A DNA stretch of 23,322 bases from Clostridiales bacterium (GCA_018374635.1 JAHAEW010000049.1:1-23322), one strand, 5' to 3'. Positions 1 through 7,403 are shown, counted from the first letter of the stretch. Notes: generated from the letters alone by a model not told the origin. Made by a program: numbers and translations.

Positions 1-97
1 GGAGAACTCTGCTTCTCTCTTTATGTTCCTCTTTTGGCCCCTATATGCCAGAAACCAGGCTCATGCTTGATGCATAGCCGGGTTTCTCGACAGGCTG

Positions 98-128
98 ACA
101 GGACAGGCACAGCCTGTCCTGTTTTTTT
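98..128 (+). terminator. Rho-independent terminator of a gene left of the window
   Basis: A perfect 11-bp stem (ACAGGACAGGC / GCCTGTCCTGT) with a 3-base ACA loop is followed directly by a seven-T run. The T run lies on the + strand side only, so it should end a + strand transcript entering from before base 1. Frames open from base 1 stop at 68-70 and 76-78, but no protein can be recognised in so short a tail. The T run overlaps the stop codon of the convergent hydrolase gene. Confidence 0.85.
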
Positions 129-810
129 ATGCGCAGAAGCGGTGTTTGCCAATGACTTTGATCAGCGGCCGGCTCCAGATCCATGCGCTGGTGGCGGTGT
201 CTGGATTAAAATAGTAGATGGCTCCGCCGCTGGGATCCGCGCCGTTGATGGCATCCCGGGCGGCACGGACGGAGGACTCGGCCACCGACTCGTCAAACTG
301 CCCGTCCACCATACAGGTAAAAGCTCCGGGCTGATAGACCACCCCGGCAATGGTGCTGGGAAAGGCCGGGTGCTCTACCCGGTTCAGGATCACGGCGCCG
401 ACGGCTACCTGGCCGCTGTACGGCTCTCCACGGGCTTCCGCTGAAATGACCCGGGCCAGCAGTTCCAGGTCTGCCGACTGGGCGTTGGAGGCGCTGCTGC
501 CGCCGCCGCGGTCCGGCATGCCAAGCGCCCGGAGCGTGGCCGGACCGGTGATGCCGTCCGGTGTGAGACCATTTTTCTTTTGAAAAAGCTTTACCGCCGC
601 TGTGGTGGCGGAGCCGTAGATCCCATCCACGGTCCCGTCATAATACCCCCAGTTGCGCAGCTTGGTCTGAATGGTGCGTACGGGTTCTCCTGTGGACCCC
701 TGACGGTATGTGGCCGCCTGAGATGCGGTCTGAAGGACGCTGATAACCAGAATATTGACAGCAAACAGGATGCACAGCGCGCGGATCAGACGTTTTCGGT
801 CCTGACACAA
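127..810 (-). CDS. sleB: SleB-like cell wall (spore cortex) hydrolase
   Basis: This is a secreted peptidoglycan hydrolase resembling SleB lytic transglycosylases, which degrade spore cortex at germination. A basic start plus hydrophobic stretch (about residues 5-30) looks like a signal peptide or anchor. A peptidoglycan-binding repeat follows, about residues 35-95 (VRTIQTKLRNWGYYDG, then VDGIYGSATTAAVKLFQ). The C-terminal Hydrolase_2 domain carries ISAEARGEPYSGQVAVGAVI, whose SAEARGE glutamate is the likely catalytic acid, and ends in HRFCA. I chose the TTG at 810 (227 aa) because AAGGAGG sits 10 bases before it; a GTG at 849 would give 240 aa but has no ribosome site. The gene is alone and divergent from the next one. 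Family confidence is high; a germination role is inferred and it could be a vegetative SleB paralogue. Confidence 0.88.
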   Translation of the reverse strand: MCQDRKRLIRALCILFAVNILVISVLQTASQAATYRQGSTGEPVRTIQTKLRNWGYYDGTVDGIYGSATTAAVKLFQKKNGLTPDGITGPATLRALGMPDRGGGSSASNAQSADLELLARVISAEARGEPYSGQVAVGAVILNRVEHPAFPSTIAGVVYQPGAFTCMVDGQFDESVAESSVRAARDAINGADPSGGAIYYFNPDTATSAWIWSRPLIKVIGKHRFCA

Positions 811-933
811 ATGGATCAAGCCTCCTTGCCTGGCGGAATGACGCCGCACAGGTCTGAATGGAATATGCGTTTCTAGTTTACGGGAAAACGGAGGGATCTA
901 TGCGGTCAGAATACGGATCAATTTCTGCTTGTA

Positions 934-963
934 TTGTATGGTTCTTCCTGTATCTGGCCATAC
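934..963 (-). promoter_or_regulatory. Possible sporulation-sigma promoter for the SleB-like gene
   Basis: On the minus strand GTATG (959-963) and CATACAA (934-940) are 18 bases apart. This resembles the forespore sigma-G/F pattern (GHATR, 17-18 bases, CATWHTA) with one mismatch in the -10. The start point would fall near 927, about 117 bases before the chosen start codon. Forespore control would fit a cortex hydrolase, but so short a match is weak evidence. Confidence 0.25.
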
Positions 964-995
964 TGAGAGAAACGAGGAAGAAGGAAGTGTACACG

Positions 996-1271
996 ATGGT
1001 AAAAGGTGTTTCACGCCGGGTCATTGTCGTCAAGTCCCCCGACCCAAGACTGTTTGAAGAGGCCATTTTCATCGTCAAGGAGGAGGCGTTCTGCGGAAGG
1101 GGCGTTTCGGCGGAGCAGGTGCTTCAGGAGGCGAGAAGTGTAGCAAAGGGATATGTCAAACGCAACACCCCGTTTATGCGCTGGCTCAGAAGGATCCCCA
1201 TACCGGCCTATCTGGCCATGGGGGCGCTGATGGCTACCGCCTGCTGGAGTTTTGCACTCTATCTGTGCTGA
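996..1271 (+). CDS. Small tail-anchored membrane protein, unknown function
   Basis: This 91-residue protein has a soluble N-terminal part (about 1-68, beginning MVKGVSRRVIVVKSPDPRLF) and one C-terminal hydrophobic segment (about 70-90, IPAYLAMGALMATACWSFAL), suggesting a tail-anchored protein with its N terminus in the cytoplasm. The ATG at 996 is chosen over an in-frame start at 858 because a GA-rich GGAAGAAGGAAG site precedes it and conserved-looking sequence begins there. The SPDPRLFEEAIFIVKEE stretch resembles short conserved proteins of clostridia; no function is known to me. It sits alone between the divergent hydrolase and a convergent gene with which it shares a hairpin. Confidence 0.7.
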   Translation: MVKGVSRRVIVVKSPDPRLFEEAIFIVKEEAFCGRGVSAEQVLQEARSVAKGYVKRNTPFMRWLRRIPIPAYLAMGALMATACWSFALYLC

Positions 1272-1275
1272 GGCA

Positions 1276-1315
1276 TCGAAAAACGTCCTTCCACAGAGTG
1301 TGTGGAAGGACGTTT
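1276..1315. terminator. Bidirectional terminator between convergent genes
   Basis: A perfect 15-bp stem (1281-1295 and 1301-1315) with a GAGTG loop lies between two convergent small genes. On the minus strand the stem runs into five Ts; on the + strand only three Ts follow. It should therefore work best for the leftward gene and less well for the rightward one. Confidence 0.8.
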
Positions 1316-1325
1316 GATGGAGGGA

Positions 1326-1589
1326 TTATCCCTGCCCCTGGAGGGCTCCGATCAGGACGACCAGAACGAAAGCGGCGATACATAGGCCGATGAAGATGTC
1401 CAGCTGGCGGACCGTGACCGGGATTTTATCGTAGAAGCGCTCCTTGGAATTCTGTGGACCGGGGGGAGCGGAAGATATTTCCTCCGGCTGGACGGACTGC
1501 TGTTCCCGCTGGATGAGACGGGCTTCCCGCTCTTCCAGCTCCCGGGCTTTTTGCTCCAGCTGTGCTTTCCGCGATGAAAAAAGACGCAT
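1326..1589 (-). CDS. Small coiled-coil membrane protein, unknown function
   Basis: This 87-residue protein has a charged N-terminal helix rich in Glu, Arg and Gln (about 5-33, KAQLEQKARELEEREARLIQ) that should form a coiled coil. A Pro/Ser-rich linker (about 34-50) and one transmembrane segment near the C terminus (about 64-83, LDIFIGLCIAAFVLVVLIGAL) follow. AAAGGAGC precedes the ATG. It lies 90 bases behind the sugar permease gene on the same strand, with a GC-rich hairpin between, so it may be weakly co-transcribed, but nothing in its sequence suggests transport. No homologue is recognised. Confidence 0.72.
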   Translation of the reverse strand: MRLFSSRKAQLEQKARELEEREARLIQREQQSVQPEEISSAPPGPQNSKERFYDKIPVTVRQLDIFIGLCIAAFVLVVLIGALQGQG

Positions 1590-1633
1590 GACACTCTAAG
1601 CTCCTTTGTCTGCATCCGGTTGGAGTATGGTAC

Positions 1634-1664
1634 GGCCTCCTGCCCCGGCCTGGGACAGGAGGCC
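1634..1664 (-). terminator. Hairpin behind the permease gene, no T-tract
   Basis: A 9-bp perfect stem (GGCCTCCTG / CAGGAGGCC), extendable by a short CCC/GGG inner helix, starts 16 bases after the permease stop codon. No T run follows on the minus strand, so it may be a leaky terminator or an mRNA-stabilising 3' hairpin at the end of the mgl message. Confidence 0.45.
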
Positions 1665-1679
1665 GCAGAACATAAGAAA

Positions 1680-2699
1680 TTATTTCTTGGCCAGATACTT
1701 GCGCAGATCCAGAGCCACGGCCACGATGATGACCAGGCCCTGTGCAATGAAGGTATAGGCGGGGTCCACACGCAGGAACTGAAGGCAGATCTTGAGGATC
1801 TCAAAGACCAGCACGCCGACCAGAACGCCGGAGATCTTACCCACGCCGCCGTTGGTGGAGACGCCGCCGATGGTACAGGCGGCGATGGCCTCCAGCTCAT
1901 AGCCGAAACCGGTCTGAACGGAAGCGCCGCCGGCCTTGGCGCCCAGCAGGAAGCCGCCCAGGGCGTAGAGGACGGCCGCCAGCAGATAGATGCGGATCAG
2001 GGTAGCGGGGACGTTGACGCCGGCCACCTGGGCAGCGTTCTCGTTGCCGCCGATGGCGTACATGTACTTGCCGTGACGGGTCTTATTGTAGAGGAACCAC
2101 ATGAACAGACCGATGATTAGGGCAATGATGGCCAGATAGGGAATGATCTTGCCCAGAGCGCCCTCCAGCAGATAGCCGTTGGCCACTTTGGTGTAAGAAT
2201 CCTTGTAGCCGCCCATGGGCTGGTTCTTGGTGACCACGCTGCACAGGCCGTAGACGATGGTCTGCATGCCCAGGGTTGCGATGAAGGGGGGGACCTTCAG
2301 GAAGGCGATGACACAGCCGTTGATGGCGCCGAAGATGCCGCAGATGACCAGAACGATGATCAGGCCTACAAACACGGGGATATCGGGCAGCCAGGGCAGC
2401 ATGCGGCCGGAATAGGCCACATCCTGGAGCAGCATGGCGGACAGACAGGCCGACAGGCCGACCATACGTCCGGCCGACAGGTCGGTTCCCTTGGTGATCA
2501 GACAGCCTGACACGCCGCAGGCGATGATGAAACGGGGGCTGACATTAATAATGAGGTTTACCAGGTTGCTGCGGCTGAAGAAGTTGGCGCGGGTAAAGCC
2601 GACGGCCAGCGCCAGCAGGACGATCAGGATCACGATCGCGTTATTGGATAAAAATTGTTTTACACTGGCAGCGTTGAGCTGCTTTGTTTCCTTTGCCAT
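1680..2699 (-). CDS. mglC: Galactose/methyl-galactoside ABC importer, permease subunit
   Basis: This is the integral membrane subunit of a CUT2-type sugar ABC importer. The 339 residues match the usual MglC/RbsC length. Multiple hydrophobic segments begin at about residue 20 (NNAIVILIVLLALAVGFT). The family signature ITKGTDLSAGRMVGLSAC is near 70-85, and the cytoplasmic GGNENAAQVAGVNV loop that contacts the ATPase is about two-thirds along. The ATG at 2699 is preferred over an upstream in-frame ATG at 2735 because GAGAGGAGA lies just before it and 2735 falls inside the ATPase gene. It starts 22 bases after the ATPase stop and is the last transport gene of the operon. Galactose as substrate is inferred from the MglB-like binding protein. 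Confidence 0.93.
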   Translation of the reverse strand: MAKETKQLNAASVKQFLSNNAIVILIVLLALAVGFTRANFFSRSNLVNLIINVSPRFIIACGVSGCLITKGTDLSAGRMVGLSACLSAMLLQDVAYSGRMLPWLPDIPVFVGLIIVLVICGIFGAINGCVIAFLKVPPFIATLGMQTIVYGLCSVVTKNQPMGGYKDSYTKVANGYLLEGALGKIIPYLAIIALIIGLFMWFLYNKTRHGKYMYAIGGNENAAQVAGVNVPATLIRIYLLAAVLYALGGFLLGAKAGGASVQTGFGYELEAIAACTIGGVSTNGGVGKISGVLVGVLVFEILKICLQFLRVDPAYTFIAQGLVIIVAVALDLRKYLAKK

Positions 2700-2721
2700 A
2701 GTCCAATCTCCTCTCTCTGAT

Positions 2722-4236
2722 TCAGACTGCCTCAAATTGAGTGGCCAGTTCCATGATATTCTCCTGGTTGGCCTTGTCCCCGTCGATAAAGCCGGTGACG
2801 CGGCCGTCGCACATGACCATGATGCGGTCCGACATGCCGATGAGCTCGCCCATTTCGGAGGAGATCATGATGATACTCTTTCCCTGACGGGCCAGCTCCT
2901 CAATGATGCAGTAGATCTCATACTTGGCGCCCACGTCGATGCCGCGGGTGGGCTCGTCCAGAATAAAGATGTCCGGACTGTTGGCCAGCCAGCGGCTGAT
3001 GAGCACCTTTTGCTGGTTGCCGCCGGAGAGAGACTGGATCAGCGTTTTGGAGGATGGCGTCTTAATGGAGAGCTTGGCCACATTTTCCTGGACCAGCTGC
3101 TCAATCTTCCTGTCATCCAGCATGATCCCACCGATAAGATACTGATCCAGGGAGGAGATCGAGACGTTATCCGCAATGGAGAGCACGCCCAGAATACCGG
3201 TGGCCCGGCGGTCCTCGGTCAGCATGGCGATGCCCTTCTTGATGGCGTCGGCAGGCCGGTTGATCTTGAGCGCTTCGCCCTTATAGGTGATGGTGCCCTT
3301 GGAATGGCAGCGCAGGCCAAACAGGCCCTCCATCAGCTCTGTGCGCTGGGCGCCTACCAGACCGGCTACTCCCAGGATCTCTCCCTTACGCACAGTAAAG
3401 GTCACGTTTCGGAAGCTCTTGGGGTTGATGGAGGTGAAGTTCTCCACCTGAAGGACCTCTTCGCCGGGGACATTTTTGTGTTTGGGATAGAGGTCCACCA
3501 GCTCACGGCCGACCATTTTTGTGATGATCATATCGGTGGTGAGTTCCTTGGCGGCCCAGGTGCCGATATACTGGCCGTCGCGCATGATGGTGACCTCATC
3601 CGAGATACGCAGGATCTCATCCATCTTGTGGGAGATGTAGACGATGGCAACCCCTTTGGACTTGAGCTCCTCCACAATGGTGAAGAGGGCTTCGACCTCG
3701 CCGGCGGTGAGGGAGGAGGTGGGCTCGTCCAGAATGAGCACCTTACAGTCCGCGGAGACTGCCTTGGCGATCTCCACCAGCTGCATCTGGGAGACGCTTA
3801 GGGAACCCAGTTTGGCGCGGGGATCAAAGTTCATATGGACTTCTTTCAACACCTGGGCGGCGTCCTCGTACATTTTCTTGTGGTCAACGATTTTGAACGG
3901 GCCGACCCGCTTGAGAGGATAGCGGCCTACGTAGATATTTTCGCCGATGCTGCGCTCCGTAATGGGCTGCAGCTCCTGGTGCACCATGGCAATGCCGTGG
4001 TGCAGGGCATCCAGCGGGTCCTTGATGTGGACCGGCTGTCCTTCATAAAAAATTTCTCCCTGGTCCATATGGTAGATGCCGAACATACACTTCATCAGTG
4101 TGGACTTTCCCGCGCCGTTTTCGCCCATCAGAGCGTGTACGGTTCCTGGACGCAGCCGGAGCTGCGCGTGGTCCAGTGCCTTGACGCCGGGGAAGGTCTT
4201 CACGACATTATGCATCTCCAAACGATACTCTGACAT
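2722..4236 (-). CDS. mglA: Galactose/methyl-galactoside ABC importer, ATP-binding subunit
   Basis: This is a tandem ATPase that powers uptake through the adjacent permease. It has 504 residues, the normal length for MglA/RbsA. The first half has Walker A GENGAGKST at about 38-46, a Q-loop (MVHQELQ), the degenerate signature LSVSQMQLVEIAKA and Walker B VLILDEPTSSL. The second half has a degenerate P-loop (GLVGAQRTE), an intact LSGGNQQKV signature and FILDEPTRGIDVGAK. This asymmetry is usual for CUT2 ATPases. A G-rich AGAGGGGG site precedes the ATG. A 214-base gap containing a strong hairpin separates it from the binding protein gene upstream. Confidence 0.95.
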   Translation of the reverse strand: MSEYRLEMHNVVKTFPGVKALDHAQLRLRPGTVHALMGENGAGKSTLMKCMFGIYHMDQGEIFYEGQPVHIKDPLDALHHGIAMVHQELQPITERSIGENIYVGRYPLKRVGPFKIVDHKKMYEDAAQVLKEVHMNFDPRAKLGSLSVSQMQLVEIAKAVSADCKVLILDEPTSSLTAGEVEALFTIVEELKSKGVAIVYISHKMDEILRISDEVTIMRDGQYIGTWAAKELTTDMIITKMVGRELVDLYPKHKNVPGEEVLQVENFTSINPKSFRNVTFTVRKGEILGVAGLVGAQRTELMEGLFGLRCHSKGTITYKGEALKINRPADAIKKGIAMLTEDRRATGILGVLSIADNVSISSLDQYLIGGIMLDDRKIEQLVQENVAKLSIKTPSSKTLIQSLSGGNQQKVLISRWLANSPDIFILDEPTRGIDVGAKYEIYCIIEELARQGKSIIMISSEMGELIGMSDRIMVMCDGRVTGFIDGDKANQENIMELATQFEAV

Positions 4237-4357
4237 GAACTGGCCCCCTCTTTGCTTGTTGCTCTCTTCCTTACGGTCCTGCCTTCAGAAACGGCGCACC
4301 GGTACGCGTGCCATTTCTCAAAGCAGGGTGCCGTACACCACACAAACCACGACCGAA

Positions 4358-4408
4358 AGGAAGGGGAGATATGTACGTTGCTTTCATCCGTACATATCTC
4401 CCCTCCTT
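4358..4408 (-). terminator. Intercistronic hairpin between mglB and mglA
   Basis: A perfect 15-bp stem (4363-4377 with 4389-4403), extendable across a single bulged A to about 20 bp, has an 11-base loop. It sits in the 214-base gap between the binding protein gene and the ATPase gene. There is no T-tract on the minus strand. Such hairpins commonly stabilise or partly end the message behind a binding protein gene, so that it is made in excess over the membrane subunits; that role is inferred here. Confidence 0.7.
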
Positions 4409-4450
4409 GTAAATCGGAACTGCTGGACTGGTGAAACAGGAATCGGAAAC

Positions 4451-5500
4451 TTACTTGATGAACTCGTTGACGTTGCCGCTGGTGACCTTCACATAGTCAA
4501 CATAGATGGACTGCTCGCCCTCGGTATAAGTGGTGCCGCCCAGCAGGCCTTCCATGCACTCCACGGCTTTCTCGGCCTGGCTCTGCGCGTCGTTCAGAAC
4601 GGTGCCGGTCATCTCGCCGGCCTTGACAGCGTCCAGAGCGGCGTCCAGAGCGTCAACGCCCACAATGTAGATGTCCTTTCCGACGGTGCGGCCAGCGGTC
4701 TTGATCGCCTCCATGGCGCCCAGAGCCATAGAGTCGTTGTTGCTGAAGACCACCTCGACCTTATCGCCGAACTGAGCCAGGTCGTTGGCGCAGATCTCCT
4801 GGCCCTTGTTCTGGTCCCAGTCGCCGCGGGTCAGGTTGAGCTGCTCGACCTCCATGCCGGCATCGGTCAGAGCCTTGACGGAGTACTCGGTGCGCAGCTT
4901 GGCGTCAATGTTCTCGGGGTCGCCCTGGATCATGATGTAGGAGACCTTGCCGTCGCCGTTGATGTCGCCCTTGGTTTCGGTCTCCAGGATCAGCTCGCCC
5001 TGGAAGGTGCCGGACTGAGCGGCGTCGCAGCCGACATAGACACACTTGTTATAGGAGCCCATATCCTCCGCGGTGGGCTCACGGTTGATGAAGACGGTCG
5101 GGATGTCCGCTGTCTGCACCAGGTTGACGATGGAAGAGGCGGCGCTGGTCATGACGGGGTTGATGATGAGCGCATCCACGCCTTGGGCAATAAAGGTGTT
5201 GATCTGCTCGGTCTGCTTGGCCTGGTCGTTGTTGCCGTCCACCACGGTGACCTCATAGCCCTTCTCTTTCAGGATGGTCTCCAGAGCGGTGCGGTAGGTG
5301 GTCATGAAGTTATCGTCGAACTTATAGATGCACACGCCCACCGTGCCGCCGGCGGGCACCTGGCTCTCGATCCCCTCCACAACGGCGGAGCCGGTGGGAG
5401 CAGGAGGGGTGGAGGTGGTTGTGGTATCGCCGCCGCAGGCGGCCAGGGACAGGACCATGCAGGAACCAAGGATCGTTGCAAGAACTTTTCTCTTCTTCAT
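4451..5500 (-). CDS. mglB: D-galactose/D-glucose-binding lipoprotein of the Mgl importer
   Basis: This extracellular lipoprotein captures galactose or glucose for the MglAC importer. The 349 residues begin with a lipoprotein signal ending LSLAAC (Cys22), followed by a Thr/Pro-rich tether. Features specific to E. coli MglB are present: IYKFDDNFMTTYR (about 58-70), the calcium-loop motif DINGDGKVS (179-187), DAKLRTEY with Asp199 and Arg203, Trp228, SNND (253-256) and VGVDALDAAL with Asp283. These correspond to the sugar-contacting positions, except that the E. coli His152 position appears to be Asn. The ATG at 5500 follows AAAGGAGC; a longer in-frame start at 5620 lacks a signal peptide. It is the first gene of the leftward mglBAC operon. 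Confidence 0.94.
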   Translation of the reverse strand: MKKRKVLATILGSCMVLSLAACGGDTTTTSTPPAPTGSAVVEGIESQVPAGGTVGVCIYKFDDNFMTTYRTALETILKEKGYEVTVVDGNNDQAKQTEQINTFIAQGVDALIINPVMTSAASSIVNLVQTADIPTVFINREPTAEDMGSYNKCVYVGCDAAQSGTFQGELILETETKGDINGDGKVSYIMIQGDPENIDAKLRTEYSVKALTDAGMEVEQLNLTRGDWDQNKGQEICANDLAQFGDKVEVVFSNNDSMALGAMEAIKTAGRTVGKDIYIVGVDALDAALDAVKAGEMTGTVLNDAQSQAEKAVECMEGLLGGTTYTEGEQSIYVDYVKVTSGNVNEFIK

Positions 5501-5669
5501 TGGATGTCGCTCCTTTTCAATATGTGGAGATGCTCTTCCAACAGATCCGGATGTCGGGGATGTACCAGTCCCCGGGAGATCCATGGGACCGATGTCAAAT
5601 AAGTACATATGCAGCGCCATCCCTACCCGTTTTCAGAGGCTGATGTGGGCTTTCCCACAGCTTAGCTTT

Positions 5670-5698
5670 ACAGTAGCATCTTTTTTATAAAAAGTCAA
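5670..5698 (-). promoter_or_regulatory. Sigma-A promoter of the mglBAC operon
   Basis: On the minus strand TTGACT (5693-5698) and TACTGT (5670-5675) are spaced by 17 bases. An AT-rich stretch upstream could act as an UP element. The inferred start near 5662 gives a leader of about 160 bases before mglB. A small inverted repeat TGTGGG-CTTT-CCCACA (5644-5659) lies a few bases downstream of that start and could be an operator or leader hairpin. Confidence 0.6.
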
Positions 5699-6217
5699 TA
5701 AAGAGAGGTCCTGCTGATATTCACTTTTTCGTCATAATTTGTTATTTGTGCAAAATAAATAAAAATAAAAACGAGAGCAATGTAGAAGAAAAAGAGTAAA
5801 AAAAATTAAATGGGTTGCTTTTTGAGTCAAAATAGCATTTACATGCCGCTGATTTTTATAGCAATCAAAGAAAAATTATGCAGAATGAACGGTGCGGTAT
5901 AGCCAAACAGCATGCGGATTCCAAGGAGAGGAAAGGAAGAAGAAGCAGAGCAAATGATTGCGTTTTTATAGAAGAGAGAGTGAAAATGGAAATATAAGAA
6001 GAGAAAAAGTAAAAAATGCGGGGTGGGAGCAAAAGGTCTGCTGACAGGAGTGGCAAATAAAAAAGAGGGCGGACATTTGACAGGCTTGATCTGCCCAAAA
6101 GATTCTAAAAGTTGCATTTTGTCAAAACAGCGCTATGATATGCTGTTTTTGGTAAGGGATATGGGAAGAGAAAGACTTTTTTTGTGCTCGATCAATCAAT
6201 GAAAAGGGGTGGAGCGG
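5699..6217. other. AT-rich, purine-biased intergenic region between mglB and the araC-type gene
   Basis: About 500 bases contrast sharply with the GC-rich genes around them. They contain long A-rich tracts, with the + strand markedly purine-rich from about 5760 to 6075. No convincing gene is present. A 39-codon + ORF (5878-5997) and overlapping minus ORFs (5839-6117) have no ribosome site and low-complexity products. Regulatory content is likely, because promoter-like sites point both ways from its edges. Confidence 0.6.
6112..6149 (+). promoter_or_regulatory. Putative upstream promoter with an overlapping inverted repeat
   Basis: TTGCAT (6112-6117) and TATGAT (6134-6139) are 16 bases apart. 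The -10 lies inside the loop of an 8-bp inverted repeat, AAAACAGC (6124-6131) and GCTGTTTT (6142-6149), which looks like an operator. A consensus TTGACA (6077-6082) with only a poor -10 lies just upstream. This promoter could drive the small ORF at 6218 and/or the AraC-type regulator. Confidence 0.4.
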
Positions 6218-6298
6218 ATGTCCAAAGGGGAAAGGGCCGGTTCAATACCAGGCGTGCATGGATTTTTTCGCATGGAACAGCCGGGAGGGGAAGCGTAG
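6218..6298 (+). CDS. Possible 26-codon small ORF upstream of the AraC-type gene
   Basis: An ATG preceded by AAAGGGGTGGAG opens a 26-codon frame (starting MSKGERAGSIPGVHGFFRME) that stops with TAG at 6298. The likely araC promoter begins at the next base. It has a plausible upstream promoter at 6112-6139. The product is basic and glycine-rich with no recognised family. It could be a leader peptide or chance; only position and ribosome site support it. Confidence 0.25.
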   Translation: MSKGERAGSIPGVHGFFRMEQPGGEA

Positions 6299-6327
6299 TT
6301 GCCAGATAGGCTTCTTTCCGCTATACT
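6299..6327 (+). promoter_or_regulatory. Sigma-A promoter of the AraC-type regulator gene
   Basis: TTGCCA (6299-6304) and TATACT (6322-6327) are separated by exactly 17 bases, a strong vegetative promoter. The start should be near 6334, giving a leader of about 30 bases. Confidence 0.65.
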
Positions 6328-6365
6328 ATTAGTTGTAATCCACAGATGGAAGGGGAGGGCAGACC

Positions 6366-7232
6366 GTGTTACAGGATGATTTTTACAAGCGCTATGGACT
6401 CACCCCGCAGATCCGGTCCCTCTCCGTGGCGAGCAGCGGGCATCAGCGCTGTATCCCGGGCTACCGGTGGGGACCGGGTGTGCTGGATCATTATTGCCTC
6501 TATCATGTTTTGGCAGGGCATGGGAGTCTGCTTCTGGGGGAGCGCCACTTCCTTTTGGAGGCGGGAGACAGTTTCCTGGTCTATCCCGATACAACGGTGC
6601 AGTTTTATGCGGAACAGGCCAAGCCGTGGGAATATGTATGGGCCGGCTTTTACGGAAGTGATGCACGGGAATTGGTAGAACAGACCGATTTCCGGCCGGA
6701 TTATCCGATTTTGCTCAATGTTTCATCCAAAGCGTTGGGACAGATGCTGCTGGACCTGCATCAGGAGGAGCGTAGAGGTCTGGCGTCTCAGGTGGCGTCC
6801 ACAGGCCGCCTGTATCTGATTTTTGCGCTCCTCAGTGAAAAAGCGCGGCAGTCCAGGCGTATGCCGCCGCCCCGGACCGACTGTGCCCGGATGGCGGCCA
6901 GATACATTATGAACAACTATGAACAGCCCATTACAGTGGAGGGGCTGGCGGAGCTCTTCTCAGTGAGTCCCAGCAGCCTGTACCGGAGTTTTACGACCCA
7001 TTTTCAGGTGTCACCCAAGCGCTTCTTGGTGGAGTACCGGATTCAAAAGGCGTGTACGATGCTGGTGAACAGCCGCTTTTCTGTGCGGGAGATTTCCCAT
7101 TCGGTCGGATTTCACGACGCGCTGTATTTTTCAAGAGCCTTCAAGCAGGTGATGGGGCTTTCCCCCCAGGCTCACGCAAAACGCTGCCGCACCGCAGACC
7201 CGGCGGACCGCCAGAAGGGAAATGCTGATTGA
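6366..7232 (+). CDS. AraC-family transcriptional regulator, probable galactose regulator
   Basis: This DNA-binding regulator probably senses galactose or a derivative and controls the flanking mgl and gal operons; that role is inferred from position. Its 288 residues comprise an N-terminal cupin-like sensor (about 10-150, including GHGSLLLGERHFLLEAGDSF) and a C-terminal AraC DNA-binding domain (about 183-275). Both helix-turn-helices are intact: VEGLAELFSVSPSSLYRSF, and VREISHSVGFHDALYFSRAF followed by LSPQAH. Translation starts at GTG 6366, behind GGAAGGGGAGG. It lies between leftward mglBAC and rightward galKETM, 171 bases before galK. No terminator is evident after it, so it may read into the gal genes. 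Confidence 0.92.
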   Translation: MLQDDFYKRYGLTPQIRSLSVASSGHQRCIPGYRWGPGVLDHYCLYHVLAGHGSLLLGERHFLLEAGDSFLVYPDTTVQFYAEQAKPWEYVWAGFYGSDARELVEQTDFRPDYPILLNVSSKALGQMLLDLHQEERRGLASQVASTGRLYLIFALLSEKARQSRRMPPPRTDCARMAARYIMNNYEQPITVEGLAELFSVSPSSLYRSFTTHFQVSPKRFLVEYRIQKACTMLVNSRFSVREISHSVGFHDALYFSRAFKQVMGLSPQAHAKRCRTADPADRQKGNAD

Positions 7233-7260
7233 AAAATCCATCTGAGACGCGAAACCACCA

Positions 7261-7289
7261 TTTTATCAGAGAGGATCTTGCGGTATAAT
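7261..7289 (+). promoter_or_regulatory. Probable promoter of galKETM with a weak -35
   Basis: A perfect TATAAT (7284-7289) lies in the 171-base gap before galK. The base stretch 17 upstream (TTTTAT, 7261-7266) is a poor -35. A good -10 with a weak -35 is typical of activator-dependent promoters and fits activation by the AraC-type protein. The start would be near 7296. Confidence 0.5.
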
Positions 7290-7302
7290 AGGCGTGAATC
7301 AG

Positions 7303-7341
7303 GGATCTCTGCGTTTTCAGCGGGTAAGGAAACAGAGATCC
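7303..7341 (+). promoter_or_regulatory. 5' leader hairpin of the gal operon
   Basis: Perfect 9-base arms GGATCTCTG (7303-7311) and CAGAGATCC (7333-7341) flank a 21-base loop, starting about seven bases after the inferred gal transcript start. It may protect the 5' end of the message or serve as an operator or attenuator element. No T-tract follows, so it is not a classical terminator. Confidence 0.4.
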
Positions 7342-7403
7342 GGGAGAGAGGGGGAGCGCCGCTTCTGAGCGCATGCCTCCTCAATTTAACAGAATGGGTG
7401 AGA

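Noticed and set aside
2434..3801. A 455-codon + strand frame opposite the mgl ATPase and permease genes.
   Set aside because: The minus strand has complete ABC ATPase motifs in tandem; the + frame is an antisense shadow.
4076..5602. A 508-codon + strand frame opposite mglB.
   Set aside because: The opposite strand encodes a complete lipoprotein with MglB-specific motifs. The + frame has no recognisable domain and is rich in Gly, His and Leu, typical of an antisense shadow.
5839..6117. Minus strand ORF of 92 codons and a + strand ORF of 39 codons (5878-5997) in the AT-rich gap.
   Set aside because: Neither has a ribosome site. The minus product is Phe/Leu/Ser-rich low complexity caused by purine-rich DNA on the other strand, and the + product has no recognisable features.
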